Origin: Chara braunii
Taxonomy: Eukaryota; Streptophyta; Charophyceae; Charales; Characeae
Length of the DNA: 64,000 nt
Assembly (NCBI GenBank): GCA_003427395.1
Contig: BFEA01000228.1
Span: forward strand, 966,230 to 1,030,229
Direction: 5' to 3'
This document shows positions 1 through 11,236 of this stretch, piece after piece; the first letter of the stretch is position 1, and each line of letters starts with the position of its first letter. The notes under the pieces were generated by a model, which had not been told where the DNA came from, did no database searches, and saw only the letters and a program-made list of their open reading frames with translations. The position numbers were made by a program, and so were the translations under genes.

Positions 1-124
1 GGAATGCTACGTGACAACCGGAGGTTCACCCGACATATCATCCGCCAATTAGTGCCCTCTGTGATGCCTTACGATTTACGATGGTCTAAATGTAATAAGC
101 CAAGATATTATCTTTGGGGAACCA
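1..124. other. Left flank of LINE insertion, no gene seen
   Basis: Unremarkable sequence without a recognisable reading frame. Its last 15 bases (110-124, ATCTTTGGGGAACCA) are repeated exactly at 1175-1189, directly after the poly(A) of the neighbouring LINE, so this is the pre-insertion target. Confidence 0.5.
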
Positions 125-1174
125 CTCCTGTGCTCTCCACACGTTATCAGTAAAATCCACCTACAGTATGCTTTGCCCAAGAATCATCTTAAGGGATAAA
201 GTAGAGGAAAGATGGATGAAGCATCTTAATATTAATAAAGAAACATTAAGAAAGGAAAGATAGTTCAGTAAGACCAAAATTAAGCCTGCAAAAGTGGCTT
301 CACTACAATGGGAAATAGAGCATAGGTGCCTACCTACAAACAACTGGATTATAGACAGGACAAATTTGGAACAAAGGGGAATAGCGCTTCCTTGGTGTAA
401 ATTTTGTTGGTCTGCGTTTCCAACTAAATTAATTCCTGAAACAATCGAGCATGTCTTCCTTCAATGTCCCGGGGCCATTTGGCTTTGGAGGTGGTGGGAA
501 CGCATATGGTCTAATCTAGAAACACAAATCCATTGGCCATGGGACTGGAGAGCCCTTCTCCTGGAATCTTGGTCCCCTGACTCTGTTGACGAATTCTCAC
601 AAAACTTGTTCAACATGGGCAGAAGAGCGGTATTATGGGCCATATAGTTAAGAAGATGTACATATGAAATGGAAGGAGTAAGGCTTGATGGACCTGAATT
701 CAATGACACAGTTAAACAACAAATACAAACAGACATCATTACAAGATGGGAACAGTGTAAGGAAAAGGTAAAATTCTTATCTTCACAAAAAGAAATACTT
801 CAACACATTCAACGATTCAACCAATGCTGGCTAGGAGGAACCCATGGGGGAAAGATAGGGAAGGTTAAATGGGAAGGGGCAAAGAGAGGAGGGTATGAAT
901 GAAGCTATGGAAGTTCCCTCTCAGTGCTGAGTTTGGTCTCAAGTGTTTGGTATGGAAATAAATGAAGTTGAGACTAGGGTTGAGCGTGTAAAGCAGGATG
1001 GGTAGATAATAAAGGAATAGTGCTAGGGTGATGTTGTTTTGATCTGGCGCCCTTTCGGGGTGAAGAGACACTTCTATTTCCATTCATGTTGTCAAGGGAC
1101 GCTGGACCCGGTTTCCAGCAGGTGAAGCTCCCCCACCAATAGATGGAGTCGTTGTTTAAAAAAAAAAAAAAAAA
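125..1174 (+). mobile_element. 5'-truncated LINE (non-LTR retrotransposon) copy
   Basis: A retroposed copy of about 1.05 kb. It contains the C-terminal part of a reverse transcriptase polyprotein (126-902), a 3' untranslated stretch (903-1156) and a poly(A) tail (1158-1175). It is flanked by a perfect 15-bp direct repeat, at 110-124 and 1175-1189. Truncation at the 5' side, an A tail and a long target-site duplication are the hallmarks of target-primed reverse transcription. The 3' end (about 1085-1157, with GGGACGCTGG and AGCTCCCC) is repeated in diverged form near 5021-5080. No endonuclease or catalytic RT domain is present, so this copy cannot move by itself. Confidence 0.85.
126..902 (+). 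pseudogene. LINE ORF2 C-terminus, RT zinc-binding domain (zf-RVT), dead
   Basis: One frame runs through the whole segment. It begins with SVKSTYSML, the usual opening of the zf-RVT region of plant LINEs. Next come KPAKVASLQWEIEHRCLPTN and the Cys/His cluster WCKFC...ETIEHVFLQCP followed by Trp-rich WLWRWWERIW. The tail after 650 (LRRCTYEMEGVRL...) continues in the same frame. Two in-frame TAG stops interrupt it, at 291 or just before (after LRKER) and at 645-647 (after VLWAI). Both sit where relatives of this family usually carry Trp, so each looks like a TGG to TAG change. In intact elements this region follows the reverse transcriptase and is thought to bind nucleic acid. Here it is a relic. 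The family assignment is confident; the exact clade is not determined. Confidence 0.8.
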
Positions 1175-1189
1175 ATCTTTGGGGAACCA

Positions 1190-2769
1190 ATTGAGTCTCC
1201 CTGCATACAACAACCAACTGAGAGTCTTTGATCCCGGAGTCCATAACTACTTTGAAGCCGAGTTCGTACTGCCTATATAGTTTCTACTATTTCTTTCTCA
1301 TCCGATCTGTAAGGATCATTTTCCTATCTCATTCGATTCTCCTGTGTCTTCCTTAAGTTCAAGATGCGACCCCATGTTCTCCCCGAAGGCAAGGGTATTT
1401 TTCCAGAGTATGAAAATTATAGTACTTATGCAGGCTTGCAGGATATACTCCCATCAAGAGGAGTACATTCACATAGTTTCTTTCTTGTCCAATCTATAAG
1501 GATTATTGGCGATGCCCAGACCTACCTTGTATTTGATGTCGAGGCACAATGAATCAGACGATGCATGTACTTACCAGTGTTACCACTGATATTGACAATC
1601 GTGCATTCAAGGATAACCGATGATTGAGGAGATACAAATCAAGCACTCGTTCATTGAACGTTGCTCTCATTATGTTGGACATTAGTTATATTATTAACTA
1701 ATTTTGAACTCTGTTGCATTTAATTTCAGCTCATAGAAGGATAAGGCAAAATGGGTCGGTCGTGCTCAAGATCAAGGTCATTATCATGTAGAGGGAAATC
1801 ACCAGCGCGGTTATTCGAGAAAGGAAGAAGGCAAGGCGTGAGGCGACGGAGTCAGCACAGGGGGGCGTCAGTGTCTAGATGATGAAGTTCAGCGAGGGAG
1901 TACTACTACTTACATAATGATTTCACTTCCAACAAACCAACCTCAGGACAAAGGTGGTGGTTAACAGAAAAGTAATTTGAGAAGCTGGTGTTGAAGGTCA
2001 AGAAGTTGAAAGAAGTAGAAAAGGAGAGGAGGAGCAAAAAAAGATCAACAATAATGCACAAAGTAAGGAGAAGTTGAAGGACATGCTTGTACTCACTTCA
2101 GGAGCCACAATCCAACATTACAAAAGGTGAATGATAATGGAGGAATTGAGAAGTGATGCGTACAACACTGATCAGAACATCGAACTGGCATTGGTGAACA
2201 TCATGGATTAACTTAGAAACTTGAGGGGAAAAGTCTTTGAGATAGGGGGACCAAAGTATCATATCACGAGAATGAAAAGGGCGATGCATCCAATAAAGCT
2301 AGCTACAATATCACCAAGGCTGATTTCTTTGAAGGTGGTGGCAGCGGCAAAAAACAGAGTATGCTCCAATAGTGAAATCAGTGTCAACAATGGGAAGTAA
2401 TAATAGTTGAAGAGACTAGTGGGTAAAGAAAATGGGGTTAAGAAGAAAAAATTGTCCAGTTCAGCTAGAGCAGCAGGGAGGGAGTGGAGAAGATCTTGGA
2501 GGGGTAATTCATGAAGTTCGCACACATCAGTTGAAGGACATGTGTACCACGTATAATATTTTATATCGGAATATACGAAAAGCATGACGAGCACTTCGGT
2601 CGATTATGAGACTGGTGGAAGATTACTGAAATTTTTTTGAAGCGAACAAGAAAGGGTGAGGAAGGGGAAAGCTTCAATGGTCAAAGAATCATCAAACAAT
2701 AAGCAGAACAAAAGTAAATAGAATATTCAGGCGTGATAGAGAGAACATGTTACAGGTGCAGGGGAGGCT
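1190..2769. other. Purine-rich intergenic DNA, no convincing gene
   Basis: The + strand is markedly A/G-rich from about 1740 to 2760. A 43-residue Arg/Ser-rich frame starts at 1751 (MGRSCSRSRSLSCRGKSP...) and stops at a TGA near 1880. A Lys/Glu-rich, coiled-coil-like stretch (KLVLKVKKLKEVEKERRSKKR) lies near 1980-2050 but is broken by stops. This could be the remains of a retrotransposon gag-like gene, but I cannot identify it. Confidence 0.3.
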
Positions 2770-3160
2770 GGCGCGCATTAGCGCCAGCACTAGCGCTACG
2801 GCTGACGGGCGTCGGGCCGCCGCGACACGCGGATGGTGGCATGTTGGTTGCTTGCAGGCGAGGCGCTAGCTGGTCGGAGGTGGCGGGAAGCTAGCTTCTC
2901 GCAGGTTGTGAGGCGTTGGCTTCTCGCGAGTGGCGAGGCGCTGGCTGTGTGAGTGCAGCGAGGCGCTAGCTGTTGGCGGGGAGCGAGGCGCTGGCAACAG
3001 GTGAGTGGTGGGGCGCTGGTGACTTGCGATTGGCGAGGCGCTGGCTTGTGGTGACTAGTAACATACTAGCTAGCACGTGGTGCAGCGCTGGCAATCGACG
3101 GGAGGGAGGCGCTGGTGCGAGAGTGCTGTGATGTCGTGAAGTAGATGGGGGTTAGCGCTT
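2770..3160. repeat. GC-rich irregular minisatellite, motif GGCGCT(G/A)GC
   Basis: About ten copies of a GCGAGGCGCTGGC-like box are spaced 23-50 bases apart (for example 2861, 2911, 2936, 2961, 2987, 3010, 3034, 3082, 3107). The interleaved sequence is variable and G-rich. The block stands out as GC-rich within AT-rich surroundings. No open frame spans it. Confidence 0.75.
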
Positions 3161-3825
3161 GACGCACGCGCAGTATCCAGAGGCGTTGGGTCATTACTAC
3201 GTCACAGGCTGAAGTGGCATCTGGCCTGAGGCACAAAGGAAAAGGGAGAATGGTAGCGACAACTGCTAATTGAACATTTTCCCTGTATTTTTCATATGAA
3301 GTACTCCATAGCCAAGACCTTTAAAGAGGCTGGAGAGCTCATGCGAGTTGACGAAAGTCGATGTCGGTGGAGGAAAGTGGAGTCCGCCCCGTGGAAACCA
3401 AAGTGCGGAGACCGTTGGTCCTACTTGAAGAATCATCACAGTGCCACTGGGAGAGTATCATCAAGAACGCGGCTAGGAGGTCATCATCAATCTATATATG
3501 TGCTTTCGTCTATTTTTTGTCTTGTGCAGGTTATCCATCAAAAGCATCAAGATTGTCATCATTGTTATTTTAGCGGGGGGTTTTCATCAAGGACACCGTC
3601 ATTTTTGTAATCCTCATTTGGTTACCAGCGGTAATCATCATCGGCTTCTCTAATTCGTCATTCATGTTATTTATCTTCTTTTTATCTTCTTCATGGTCAT
3701 CATCCAGACTTCTCTATAATCGTCATCTTCTATTTTCATTACAGCAATAGTGAGCTGTCAATCTTCCACACCGATGACATTAGGGTATCGCAAGTCCAAC
3801 GTTCTTTATTTATTTTCGCCAATTT
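3161..3825. other. Intergenic, nothing recognised
   Basis: Short frames only (for example 3296-3610). The sequence becomes pyrimidine-rich with scattered ATC/TTC triplets towards the microsatellite at 3828. I see no gene. Confidence 0.4.
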
Positions 3826-3827
3826 TA

Positions 3828-3895
3828 TTCCATCATCATCATCATCATCATCTACCAATCTGAATCTTTATCATCATCTACCAATCTTAATCCTT

Positions 3896-3935
<40 letters not shown>

Positions 3936-3936
3936 C
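3828..3936. repeat. (ATC)n microsatellite
   Basis: Two runs of CATCATCAT are separated by a duplicated sentence-like unit (CTACCAATCTTAATC and a near copy). The longer run is 3893-3934. Confidence 0.9.
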
Positions 3937-4940
3937 GGTTTCGTTATTTTTTTTTTTCAACAATCAGTAGTCATCTTTGTGTTTGTGATTATATTCTCAT
4001 TTTCCAGATAGGCTATGGTCTAGTTGGTAGGTAGGTTGGTCAGGAAGGGAGCGCTACTCCGCAGGGGTAACACAAGGTGGGAGGTGATTGCCCTCCAGGG
4101 AGTAGAAGCAGATGATGGGAGCTGACCTGGGCTGGGGCTGGGAGATATGTATGGGGGCGCATTATCTCCTGGCGGAGGCAGACTAGGTCAGAGTGTTAGT
4201 TTTGAGGTACACCTTTTGGGAGAACTGGTTACCTCAAGGTAGAAGGGAATGAGGAGGTTCTCTCTCTCGTTGAGGTTGATAGGAACTTCATGTTGATAGC
4301 GGGGTTCGGCTCAGCGGAGGCAGCGAGAGGAGAAGAGGAAATGAGGGGAGAAGAGGAGAATACATGGAAGAAGGGGAGGGGTGGAGAGAAATAATCATCA
4401 GCGTCGTCATCATTATCCATCATCTTTATGATCATCTCAGGGTACTCGTCAAATTTCATCATCATAAAGTTTTGTTGATCAAGGTTCTGATATTATTAGA
4501 TCCTTGATTTCTGGTTGACATTCTAGATTAGCTAATTTTCTAATTGAGTCCTCTTGTGTAATGGCCAGGTTGAGTTGGCGCAAGAACGACGCTAGTCGGC
4601 GCTGGGGCAGTGCCCTGTAACCTGCTTGTGTAGGAGCTTGAGGCTTTGTATAGAGGTCTGGAATTGTCGAGGGAGGAAGGCAATCTGCAAACGTGACTAA
4701 TAGCTACAATCTGGCCAACGATGGTCGGAGTTGGGGTGGGTAGCGCTGCCCTGTAACCGAGCCAGATTGGGGTGTGAGACTGGGAAGAGGCCTGATTGGT
4801 GCACAGCACGGGCTCAATTGTGATTGGTTGTTTGGAATGGATACAGGAAATTAGGGATAGGATAGTAATTCAGTGCTGAGTAGACAATCTTTCTGATTAG
4901 TCATCATCTAACTCTATTTCATGTCCTCAATCACCCACTC
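3937..4940. other. Intergenic with a diverged ~130-bp direct repeat
   Basis: No gene recognised. Two similar segments, near 4590-4625 and 4728-4765, both contain a GTCGG..TTGGGG..GCCCTGTAACC pattern. The rest is unstructured to my eye. Confidence 0.35.
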
Positions 4941-4984
4941 TGACAACCTAAATCAACCAAAATGATCCTCAATCATCCTAAATT

Positions 4985-5099
4985 TTCATTAATTGTCAAT
5001 TATTAATGTATTTCCATTATAAGGGACGCTGGGTCCGATTCCCAGCACGTGATGCTCCCCACGAATAGATTGGAGCAATTAAAAAAAAAAAAAAAAAAA
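4985..5099 (+). mobile_element. LINE/SINE-type 3' tail with poly(A)
   Basis: Bases 5021-5080 match the 3' end of the LINE at 1085-1157 (GGGACGCTGG, CCCAGCA, TGATGCTCCCCA, AATAGAT.GGAG). They end in a run of about 19 A. The upstream part (about 4820-4900) is weakly similar to the LINE 3' UTR. The piece holds a tRNA B-box-like GGTCCGATTCC, so a SINE that borrowed a LINE tail is an alternative. I found no target-site duplication. Confidence 0.55.
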
Positions 5100-5595
5100 G
5101 CATGTTACACATATGACGAGGCACACGAAAAGTGAACATAGGTGTCTGATACTGTCTGTATTTTTTAATCACAAAGTATGGTCTGTACAATAAATGTATT
5201 TCTCTTTGTATGTAAAATCAAGCAGATCTTCAATAGTAGGAACCTTTTTTATAAGACAATTAGTATCATATCTGATACGGGAAACAAACAAAGAGTATAG
5301 TTATAAATTGAAATGAAACTAGGGACTTACATTCGCTCCAGCCAAATTAGGATGATATGAGAGTTGACCAATTACATCGCTCTTTACAGGTGTATTGAAA
5401 TCTCAATTTCACATACGATAACATGGAATGGTAAACTAAAGTTAATAAGAAAACGTACGGGTCTATGTGTGTAATAATTACTAATCAACAACCGTCGGTA
5501 CTACAAGATACGAAAAGACAAGTACAAAAAGGTCGAAGTGTGAAAATCAAAATTTTTAGAATAAAAAGTCAAATGAAAAAGTAAACTACAGAAAT

Positions 5596-5856
5596 CTAAG
5601 CTACTAGAGTGGTCCGAGACCATTTGCCCGGCCAGGCCAAAATATATATATAATTATTATATATATAACATAAATGAACTATTTTTTATTTAAATTTTGT
5701 AAATAATTTTGATTTGACGCTAAGGCCGAAGTTGTTCAGTTTATTTTTTTTCATAACATAGTTTTTTTTGTTTTTTTTTTTTACCTTCCCTTGTCCTTGC
5801 ATCGTCGGACCGCCTGGGGAAACAGGGTGACCCGGTCGTTTCGGTTGATAGCCTAG
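5596..5856. mobile_element. hAT-like MITE, GCTACCAG-end type, copy 1
   Basis: It starts CTAAGCTACTAGAGTGG and ends GATAGCCTAG, an inverted pair of roughly 10 bases. The flanking 8-mers ACAGAAAT and ACAAGAAT agree at 6 of 8 positions, consistent with a decayed 8-bp target duplication. The interior carries the shared core (5700-5770, GTTGTTCAGTTTATT...CATAACATA). It contains no coding capacity and is a non-autonomous element. Confidence 0.65.
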
Positions 5857-6254
5857 ACAAGAATGTACTAAATTTGATAACTATATGTTGGGTCAGAGGA
5901 AGATTTCAAACTCTCTCTTTGGAGAAGGAATACTTTAATGCGGTAAGGATTTTGACATGAGAAAGTTACAAAGGGATTTGTACATGGCATACTTATTCAA
6001 ATTTAAGTCATAAAATTTATAATTCATATTAAATAGAGAATTGTGACAAAAATCTTGTATTCAATTGATATTCGGACAAGCAAGGTATTAAATTTGTTTC
6101 CCAAATTGGTTGACCAGTATGTGGATCCAATGTTGGCAAAGGAGATTACAAAAATGAAGCCGCCTACACGAATAAAGACACCTACGATCGTTTTATATCG
6201 TAATCAAAGACGAATAAAAATTATAAAATAAATTTGTCTATATAATATATACAC

Positions 6255-6582
6255 CTTTGTAGCACCCCGAACATGTTCAGAGCTTTTCCAAACGTCCAAA
6301 CATATTCGGGTGTTTGACGGAACGCCTCTCGAACGTGTTTGGTCGAATATATTAAAAATAAAAAGAAATAAAAACCTTTTTTCTATTTTTATGTTTTACT
6401 CGAGTTTGGTTACGAAATTGAGCATACCTCCCAGGCAAAAGTTGTTTGTATTATTCTTTTACATAACATATATTGTTTTAATATTTTTCGATTTTTTTTT
6501 TAAAAATATTTATATGTCGCGTTCGAAGAGTTTTGGAGCTCGTTCGGGTTCGGTCACCAAACCCAAACACAATGCTACACAC
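6255..6582. mobile_element. hAT-like MITE, GTAGCAC-end type, copy 1
   Basis: Terminal inverted repeats include GTAGCACC at the left and ATGCTAC at the right. Subterminal boxes include GAACATGTTC-like palindromes. The outer 8-mers ATATACAC and GTATACAT agree at 6 of 8 positions. The interior (6400-6478) is the shared core with GGCAAAAGTTGTTTGTATTA and CATAACATATAT. It encodes no transposase. Confidence 0.7.
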
Positions 6583-6599
6583 GTATACATGCTACTAAA

Positions 6600-7460
6600 A
6601 ATAATAATGTAGCTTGTTGAATTTCGAAAGTCCTTGATAATCTACAACTACTGCTCAATTTCAATAATACATCAAATATTTAACAACAAAATGATGTGAA
6701 AACAATTAAGAAGACACTAACAATAACAAAGGACAAGGATGTTTCACGATATACAACAATTATCATAACTTTTCAGAACAAATCATAAACACGTTGAAAG
6801 TTTTGGCAAACGCAGCAACTTTTGGTGCAAGGTCCGTGCAACCAACAACGCAAATAATTTCACACTCAATGACATAAATGAATTGAAAATAAAACTAGTT
6901 GATATCTACGAAAATTTGTAGTAAGAAATAAAAGTAAGTGAAAAGCGTGTTTAAATATTTTTGACACCTACATATCATACGAGTGGTGAACTACATTACC
7001 AACAAGATGCTAAATAGAGAAAAGGCAAAAATATCACTTCGAACTCATTAGGAGAATGCATTTACAATATATCAAGAACGTCGGTTAGAAAACTATAAAG
7101 TTAAAGAAATTTCACTGATGGTTCCTTAGCATTCACATGTTTCCTTTCGACTTCCTTGCACTATGGGAAGACTCAATATAGGAGCACCAACAGTTCAAGG
7201 ATTAAATTGACCCATTACAAACCTCGTGTATATGCAGGATGCGATTGACTTTTGCAATCTGACTTATGAACGGTAGATTGGTTTTTGCATGAAATAACAA
7301 AACACTGACACATACAACATTGGTAATGAATAACTTTCATAGTTGTAATTGTTATTATAATAATTTGAAATTATAAGAGACATCCGCAAATCTAACAAAA
7401 ATTCATTTGTTGTAAACATCGTCAAAATGAACAGCAAATAACGTACCATGAAATTTACAC
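6600..7460. other. AT-rich intergenic DNA, nothing recognised
   Basis: No repeat, RNA gene or frame that I can support between the two GTAGCAC-type MITEs. Confidence 0.4.
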
Positions 7461-7462
7461 AC

Positions 7463-7819
7463 TTGCGTAGCACGGCGAATGTGTTTGTGTCCCTCCGCGT
7501 CCGGGCGAACATGTTCGCACATTCCTGCAAACAGTTCCCGAACATGTTCGGACGAATATATTTTGTTTCCATTAAGAAAAGAAAAAAAATCAGTTTTTGA
7601 TTTTTAATTCACGTTTGGCTCATAATTTGAACTTCTAGGCGAAAGTTGCTTGTATTGTTGTTTTACATGACATATAGTTTTTTTAGATTTTTCCAAAACT
7701 TTTGTTTTTTGTTTTTTTAATATATTTTTATGTTCGCGTTCGGTGGGTTTTGGACATTAGTTCACGTCCGAGCGAACATGTTCGAGTTCGCCCTCGAACG
7801 CGAACACGATGCTATCCAG
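7463..7819. mobile_element. hAT-like MITE, GTAGCAC-end type, copy 2
   Basis: The left end is TTGCGTAGCACGGCG; the right end is CGATGCTATCCAG. Flanking 8-mers TTACACAC and GGACACAC agree at 6 of 8 positions. Several CGAACATGTTCG-type palindromes lie inside both ends. The shared core is at 7608-7680 (GGCGAAAGTTGCTTGTATTG, ACATGACATATAG). Confidence 0.7.
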
Positions 7820-8019
7820 GGACACACTGACTAAAATCATGAGGCTGCCCTCGGGACAAGTTAGTTACTTTTACAAATTTAAACGTAAACAAATTAATGA
7901 AACCACAATTTCTGAACTACCAACATGAAATATCAGCTAACATTACAAATAAGGGAGACATTTTTTTATTGTGAAAAATATATCATTTTGCTATAACTCA
8001 AATATTCATTTAAACTCAG

Positions 8020-8266
8020 GCTATTCGTTAGACCGCCTGAGACACCTTGTTTTCCCGACTGACTTGGCCGTGTAAGGACCAATATGGATACCGACAAAAA
8101 AATAAAATATAAAAACTTAAAAAACAAAACATGTTATGTAAAAAAATAAACTCAACATTTTTTGTCTTAGAGTCATATCAGTTTTTGATAAAACACTCTA
8201 ATAAAAATTACAAAAATTGAAATAAAAATTAAAAAAATATATATATATATATCGTTAATATATATA
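8020..8266. mobile_element. GCTACC-type MITE remnant
   Basis: The left end (CTCAGGCTATTCGTTAGACC) resembles the GCTACCAG-type elements. The interior has the shared core in reverse (8115-8190, ACATGTTATG... AACATTTTTTGTCTTAGAGTCATAT). The right end is lost in a TA-rich run. Probably truncated. Confidence 0.45.
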
Positions 8267-8452
8267 CAGGGTAACCGGGGTTCGGGACAGGCCGAACGCC
8301 CGAACATATGGGACCCCTTAATGATGCATTCGGTCGTTCAGAAAAAATAATTATTTTTGGGACCCGAATTAATTTTCGGCGGGGGCCGAACGTCGTCGGG
8401 ATCGGACCTCGTACGGGACCCCGAATGCCCGTACGTACGGATGTCTACCCGG
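8267..8452. mobile_element. Short GGTTACC-type element (deletion derivative)
   Basis: It begins CAGGGTAACCGGGGTTCGGG and ends GTCTACCCG. The interior is almost only terminal-type sequence: repeated CGAACG, CGTACGTACG and GGGACCC boxes without the core. It looks like two element ends joined by an internal deletion. Confidence 0.5.
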
Positions 8453-8564
8453 GAACTTCCGTACGTACGGGCTGGGACCCTATATAGGGTTTAGCGTCCT
8501 GATGAATCAATAAAACTCAGATGAAATTGTCTGTCACATCCGTCTTTGCCTACTATTTACCGAT

Positions 8565-8841
8565 ATAGATTACCATAGTGGCCCGAGACCACTTGCCCGA
8601 CTTGGAGACAAGAAAAAAAAAAAAAAAATTAAAAAATTATATTGTTAACTTTATTTTTTATTTTTTATTTGGTTAAGAATTTTGATATGACAATGTGGCA
8701 AAACGTTATTTAGTTTATGTTTCGCATAACATAGCTTTTTTGTAAATTTTTTCAATTTTTGTTTATGGGATTCTTTGGCCCATGCACAACCGCGCTTCCG
8801 AAAAAAACAAGATCACCCTAGCGACCTAACTGGTAGCCTAG
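8565..8841. mobile_element. hAT-like MITE, GCTACCAG-end type, copy 2
   Basis: The left end ATAGATTACCATAGTGGCCC and right end GGTAGCCTAG form a decayed TIR. The interior core is at 8672-8745 (TTAGTTTATGTTTCGCATAACATAG). The 8-mer flanks match poorly (4 of 8), so the exact ends are uncertain. Confidence 0.55.
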
Positions 8842-9440
8842 TTGCTGGAGTCAGGTTTCGTCGAACTCCCAAATCCGAACATGTCGAATGTTCGGTTGCC
8901 CTTGGGGATGTATTCGGCCATTCGGGTCGAATGCGGAGCTTAAACAAAATAAAAATAAAATAAAAATACAAAACAAATATTAAAAAAATATTTTTTTTAA
9001 AAACAATGTTTAAAAATCTGAAAACAATGTATGTTATGTATAAAACTAAAACGAACATCGTTCGCCTCAGCATTAAATCCGATTTCTTTACCAAATTGGA
9101 TATAAAAATAAATATGAAAAATAAATAATAAAAATAAAAAATAATAATAATAAAATAAAAAGAGAATTAAAATTAGTTAGTGGGAGAGCACGTTTTCGAC
9201 ACTAGCATCTTTGACAATTTTTCATTATTTTTGGGGATAGCCAAATGCCATAAAAATGTACAGATTTTTATCTCACATAATCTAAAGCTTATAAAAAAAA
9301 TAAAAAAATAAAAAAATATTTGAGGCAAAAAAAAAAGTGAAAAAACAAACAAACAATAAGTGGTCGAGCAAAGACGACCATCTTTGGCAATTTTTTATTT
9401 TTTTATAGGTTTTCAAAATGCCCTGAAATTTTGTATTCAT
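8842..9440. mobile_element. GGTTGCC-type element, reverse, truncated
   Basis: It shares the interior plan of the 32.4-kb copy. Reverse core is at 9015-9100. There are two copies of the GAGCACGTTTTCGACAC..CATCTTTG box (9186 and about 9362, 176 apart), each followed by an AAATGCC(A/C)TGAAA-like stretch. The terminal sequence at the right is missing. Confidence 0.55.
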
Positions 9441-9840
9441 GTAGCGCTGTCGTGCGCGGCGGTCCCTCGCCCTGATGGGGAGCGTTGAACCTCACGGTCG
9501 TGTCACGCGGGATTTATTCCTTGAAAGAACAGTAAGTCACCACTCCGACCGTGCGTATGTGCTATACCTCTCACGACGCCCTGTGAGAGGTCGGGACGTC
9601 GCGAGGTACAACTCACCTCTACCCGAGGGGTTGTCACCACCCTCTGGTAGACTTATCCCTGCTGAGCTACCGGCCCACATTCGAAGGCTTTTACATGCCT
9701 TTGTAGAGGTAGGTCGGCCGAGGGCGTTTTCTCGATCTCCGTAGCATAGGTATACGTGCGGTTGAATGCCTAAGACTGACCCGTTTACGTGTCGGGCATC
9801 GGGGTGCTGATCTCCCGGACCGACTTACAATTCAGATCGA
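9441..9840 (+). repeat. Diverged dispersed repeat, copy A (pair with 38.4 kb)
   Basis: A GC-richer block that aligns colinearly with 38345-38650. Shared landmarks are ACAACT(C/T)ACCT..ACCC..GGGGTTGTCA, TGTAGAGGT, GAGGGC(G/A)TTT, GTAGCATAGG.., TACGTGCG.CTGAA and GCTGATCTCCC. No frame is conserved between the two. It may be an LTR or a SINE/LINE fragment. Confidence 0.5.
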
Positions 9841-10980
9841 TTCGGCAGACGATCTTTCGTGCATACTGAATCCTATTTTAATTGAACTTAACCCGTAAAT
9901 TGTATATGTTATATAAAATTCTTTCAAATCGATACATAAATGATGAATACATTTCAAAGGTTGAGGCTGAGAAGGCAAGGAAATGTCTTTTACATTTTTA
10001 CACAAACAGAGGCAAACATTAGAATGAACAGAGTTTTGACTTTGAAAGAAAAACAATCACTAGGCTCTTGGCCTTTCAGCAAACATCACAGATAAAAATA
10101 GGCTCACGGCCTGTCAAATATGCATCAAAAATAAAAGATAGGTTCATGGCCTTCCAAAGAAAAATGATATGAATAAGGTTCTTTCGCCTTTCCCAATTGT
10201 TGTAATCTATTTAACACCAAAGAGGTAAGAGTCGGAAACCCAAACCAAATGTGCAAAGGTTACGAGTCGATGAAATGTCTGAGTCGAGGCTCAGGTAAGC
10301 ATAAGCAATGCGAGTTGAGTGAATAGCACGTGGTTGGCCGTCTTACTAACTTGCAAACAAGTGTCAATCACATTACACAATCCTAGCAGAGTCAACCATT
10401 CATTCACTCTCACACACATTATACTTACGCTTTCAAACCCCTTAGCCAGACATTCCCTTTTTGACTCAGTTATTCAAGGACCTCTTTGATCAAACTTAGA
10501 CTCTTCAAACGCTGAACCAAAAATCATAAATGTCATTTAGTGCAGAGGTAGATGCAAAGTGTGGGTGTAGAGGGTGAGTGAAGGTTGAGTTGGTAAACCA
10601 ACCTGTTACCATAAGGCAACAGCATGCAATCTTGCATAGACTCATAATGAGTCTTCTTGAGTAAGATGACCTGCAAATACACACATGTCACAAGATCTCA
10701 ACACCTGCCTCACTATCGCTCTACACGAAGTTCAGCGCTGTGAACTTCAATTTTTATCAGTGAGCAAAAATATAGTCTGATCAAATGTGAGTATGAAGTA
10801 AAAAGACTCCGACAAAAACCTTCACCTCATACTTACTCAAGCAGTAGGATAACTCAAACATGAGTATCCTACCACTTGTTTTAGTCTAACTGGTTCAGAC
10901 CTAGACAGACCATGGGATGACCCGCACAGGAGTACTCCATCTTTAGTCTGTCAACCTAACTATCTAAGATATGTACACAC
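9841..10980. other. Intergenic; contains a 4-copy ~38-bp tandem repeat
   Basis: Four copies of an AGG(C/T)TC(A/T)(C/T)GGCCT(T/G)TC unit begin at 10062, 10100, 10140 and 10176. An exact 17-base palindrome AGACTCATAATGAGTCT lies near 10638. Nothing else recognised. Confidence 0.5.
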
Positions 10981-11179
10981 GTAGAGACGAGTAAAAGGAT
11001 GTTCCTCATCCTGGAGCCTTACCCTGTCACTCGTCCTACATCCATATATCAATCAATCTGCACTCACATTTGCTCTAGGCCATCGTGCACGAAGGTGATC
11101 ACGGCTCTAGCTAGGAACGAGGTTCACATGCACCTGTTTGATTGCTCTGGCAATCAGATCAGAACAAAGGTGTACCAAA

Positions 11180-11193
11180 TAATAATAATAAAA

Positions 11194-11236
<43 letters not shown>

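Noticed and set aside
7500-7560. GAACATGTTCG palindromes read as p53- or steroid-receptor-like sites
   Set aside because: They occur only in transposon ends in a plant-type genome. Transposase-site repeats explain them better.
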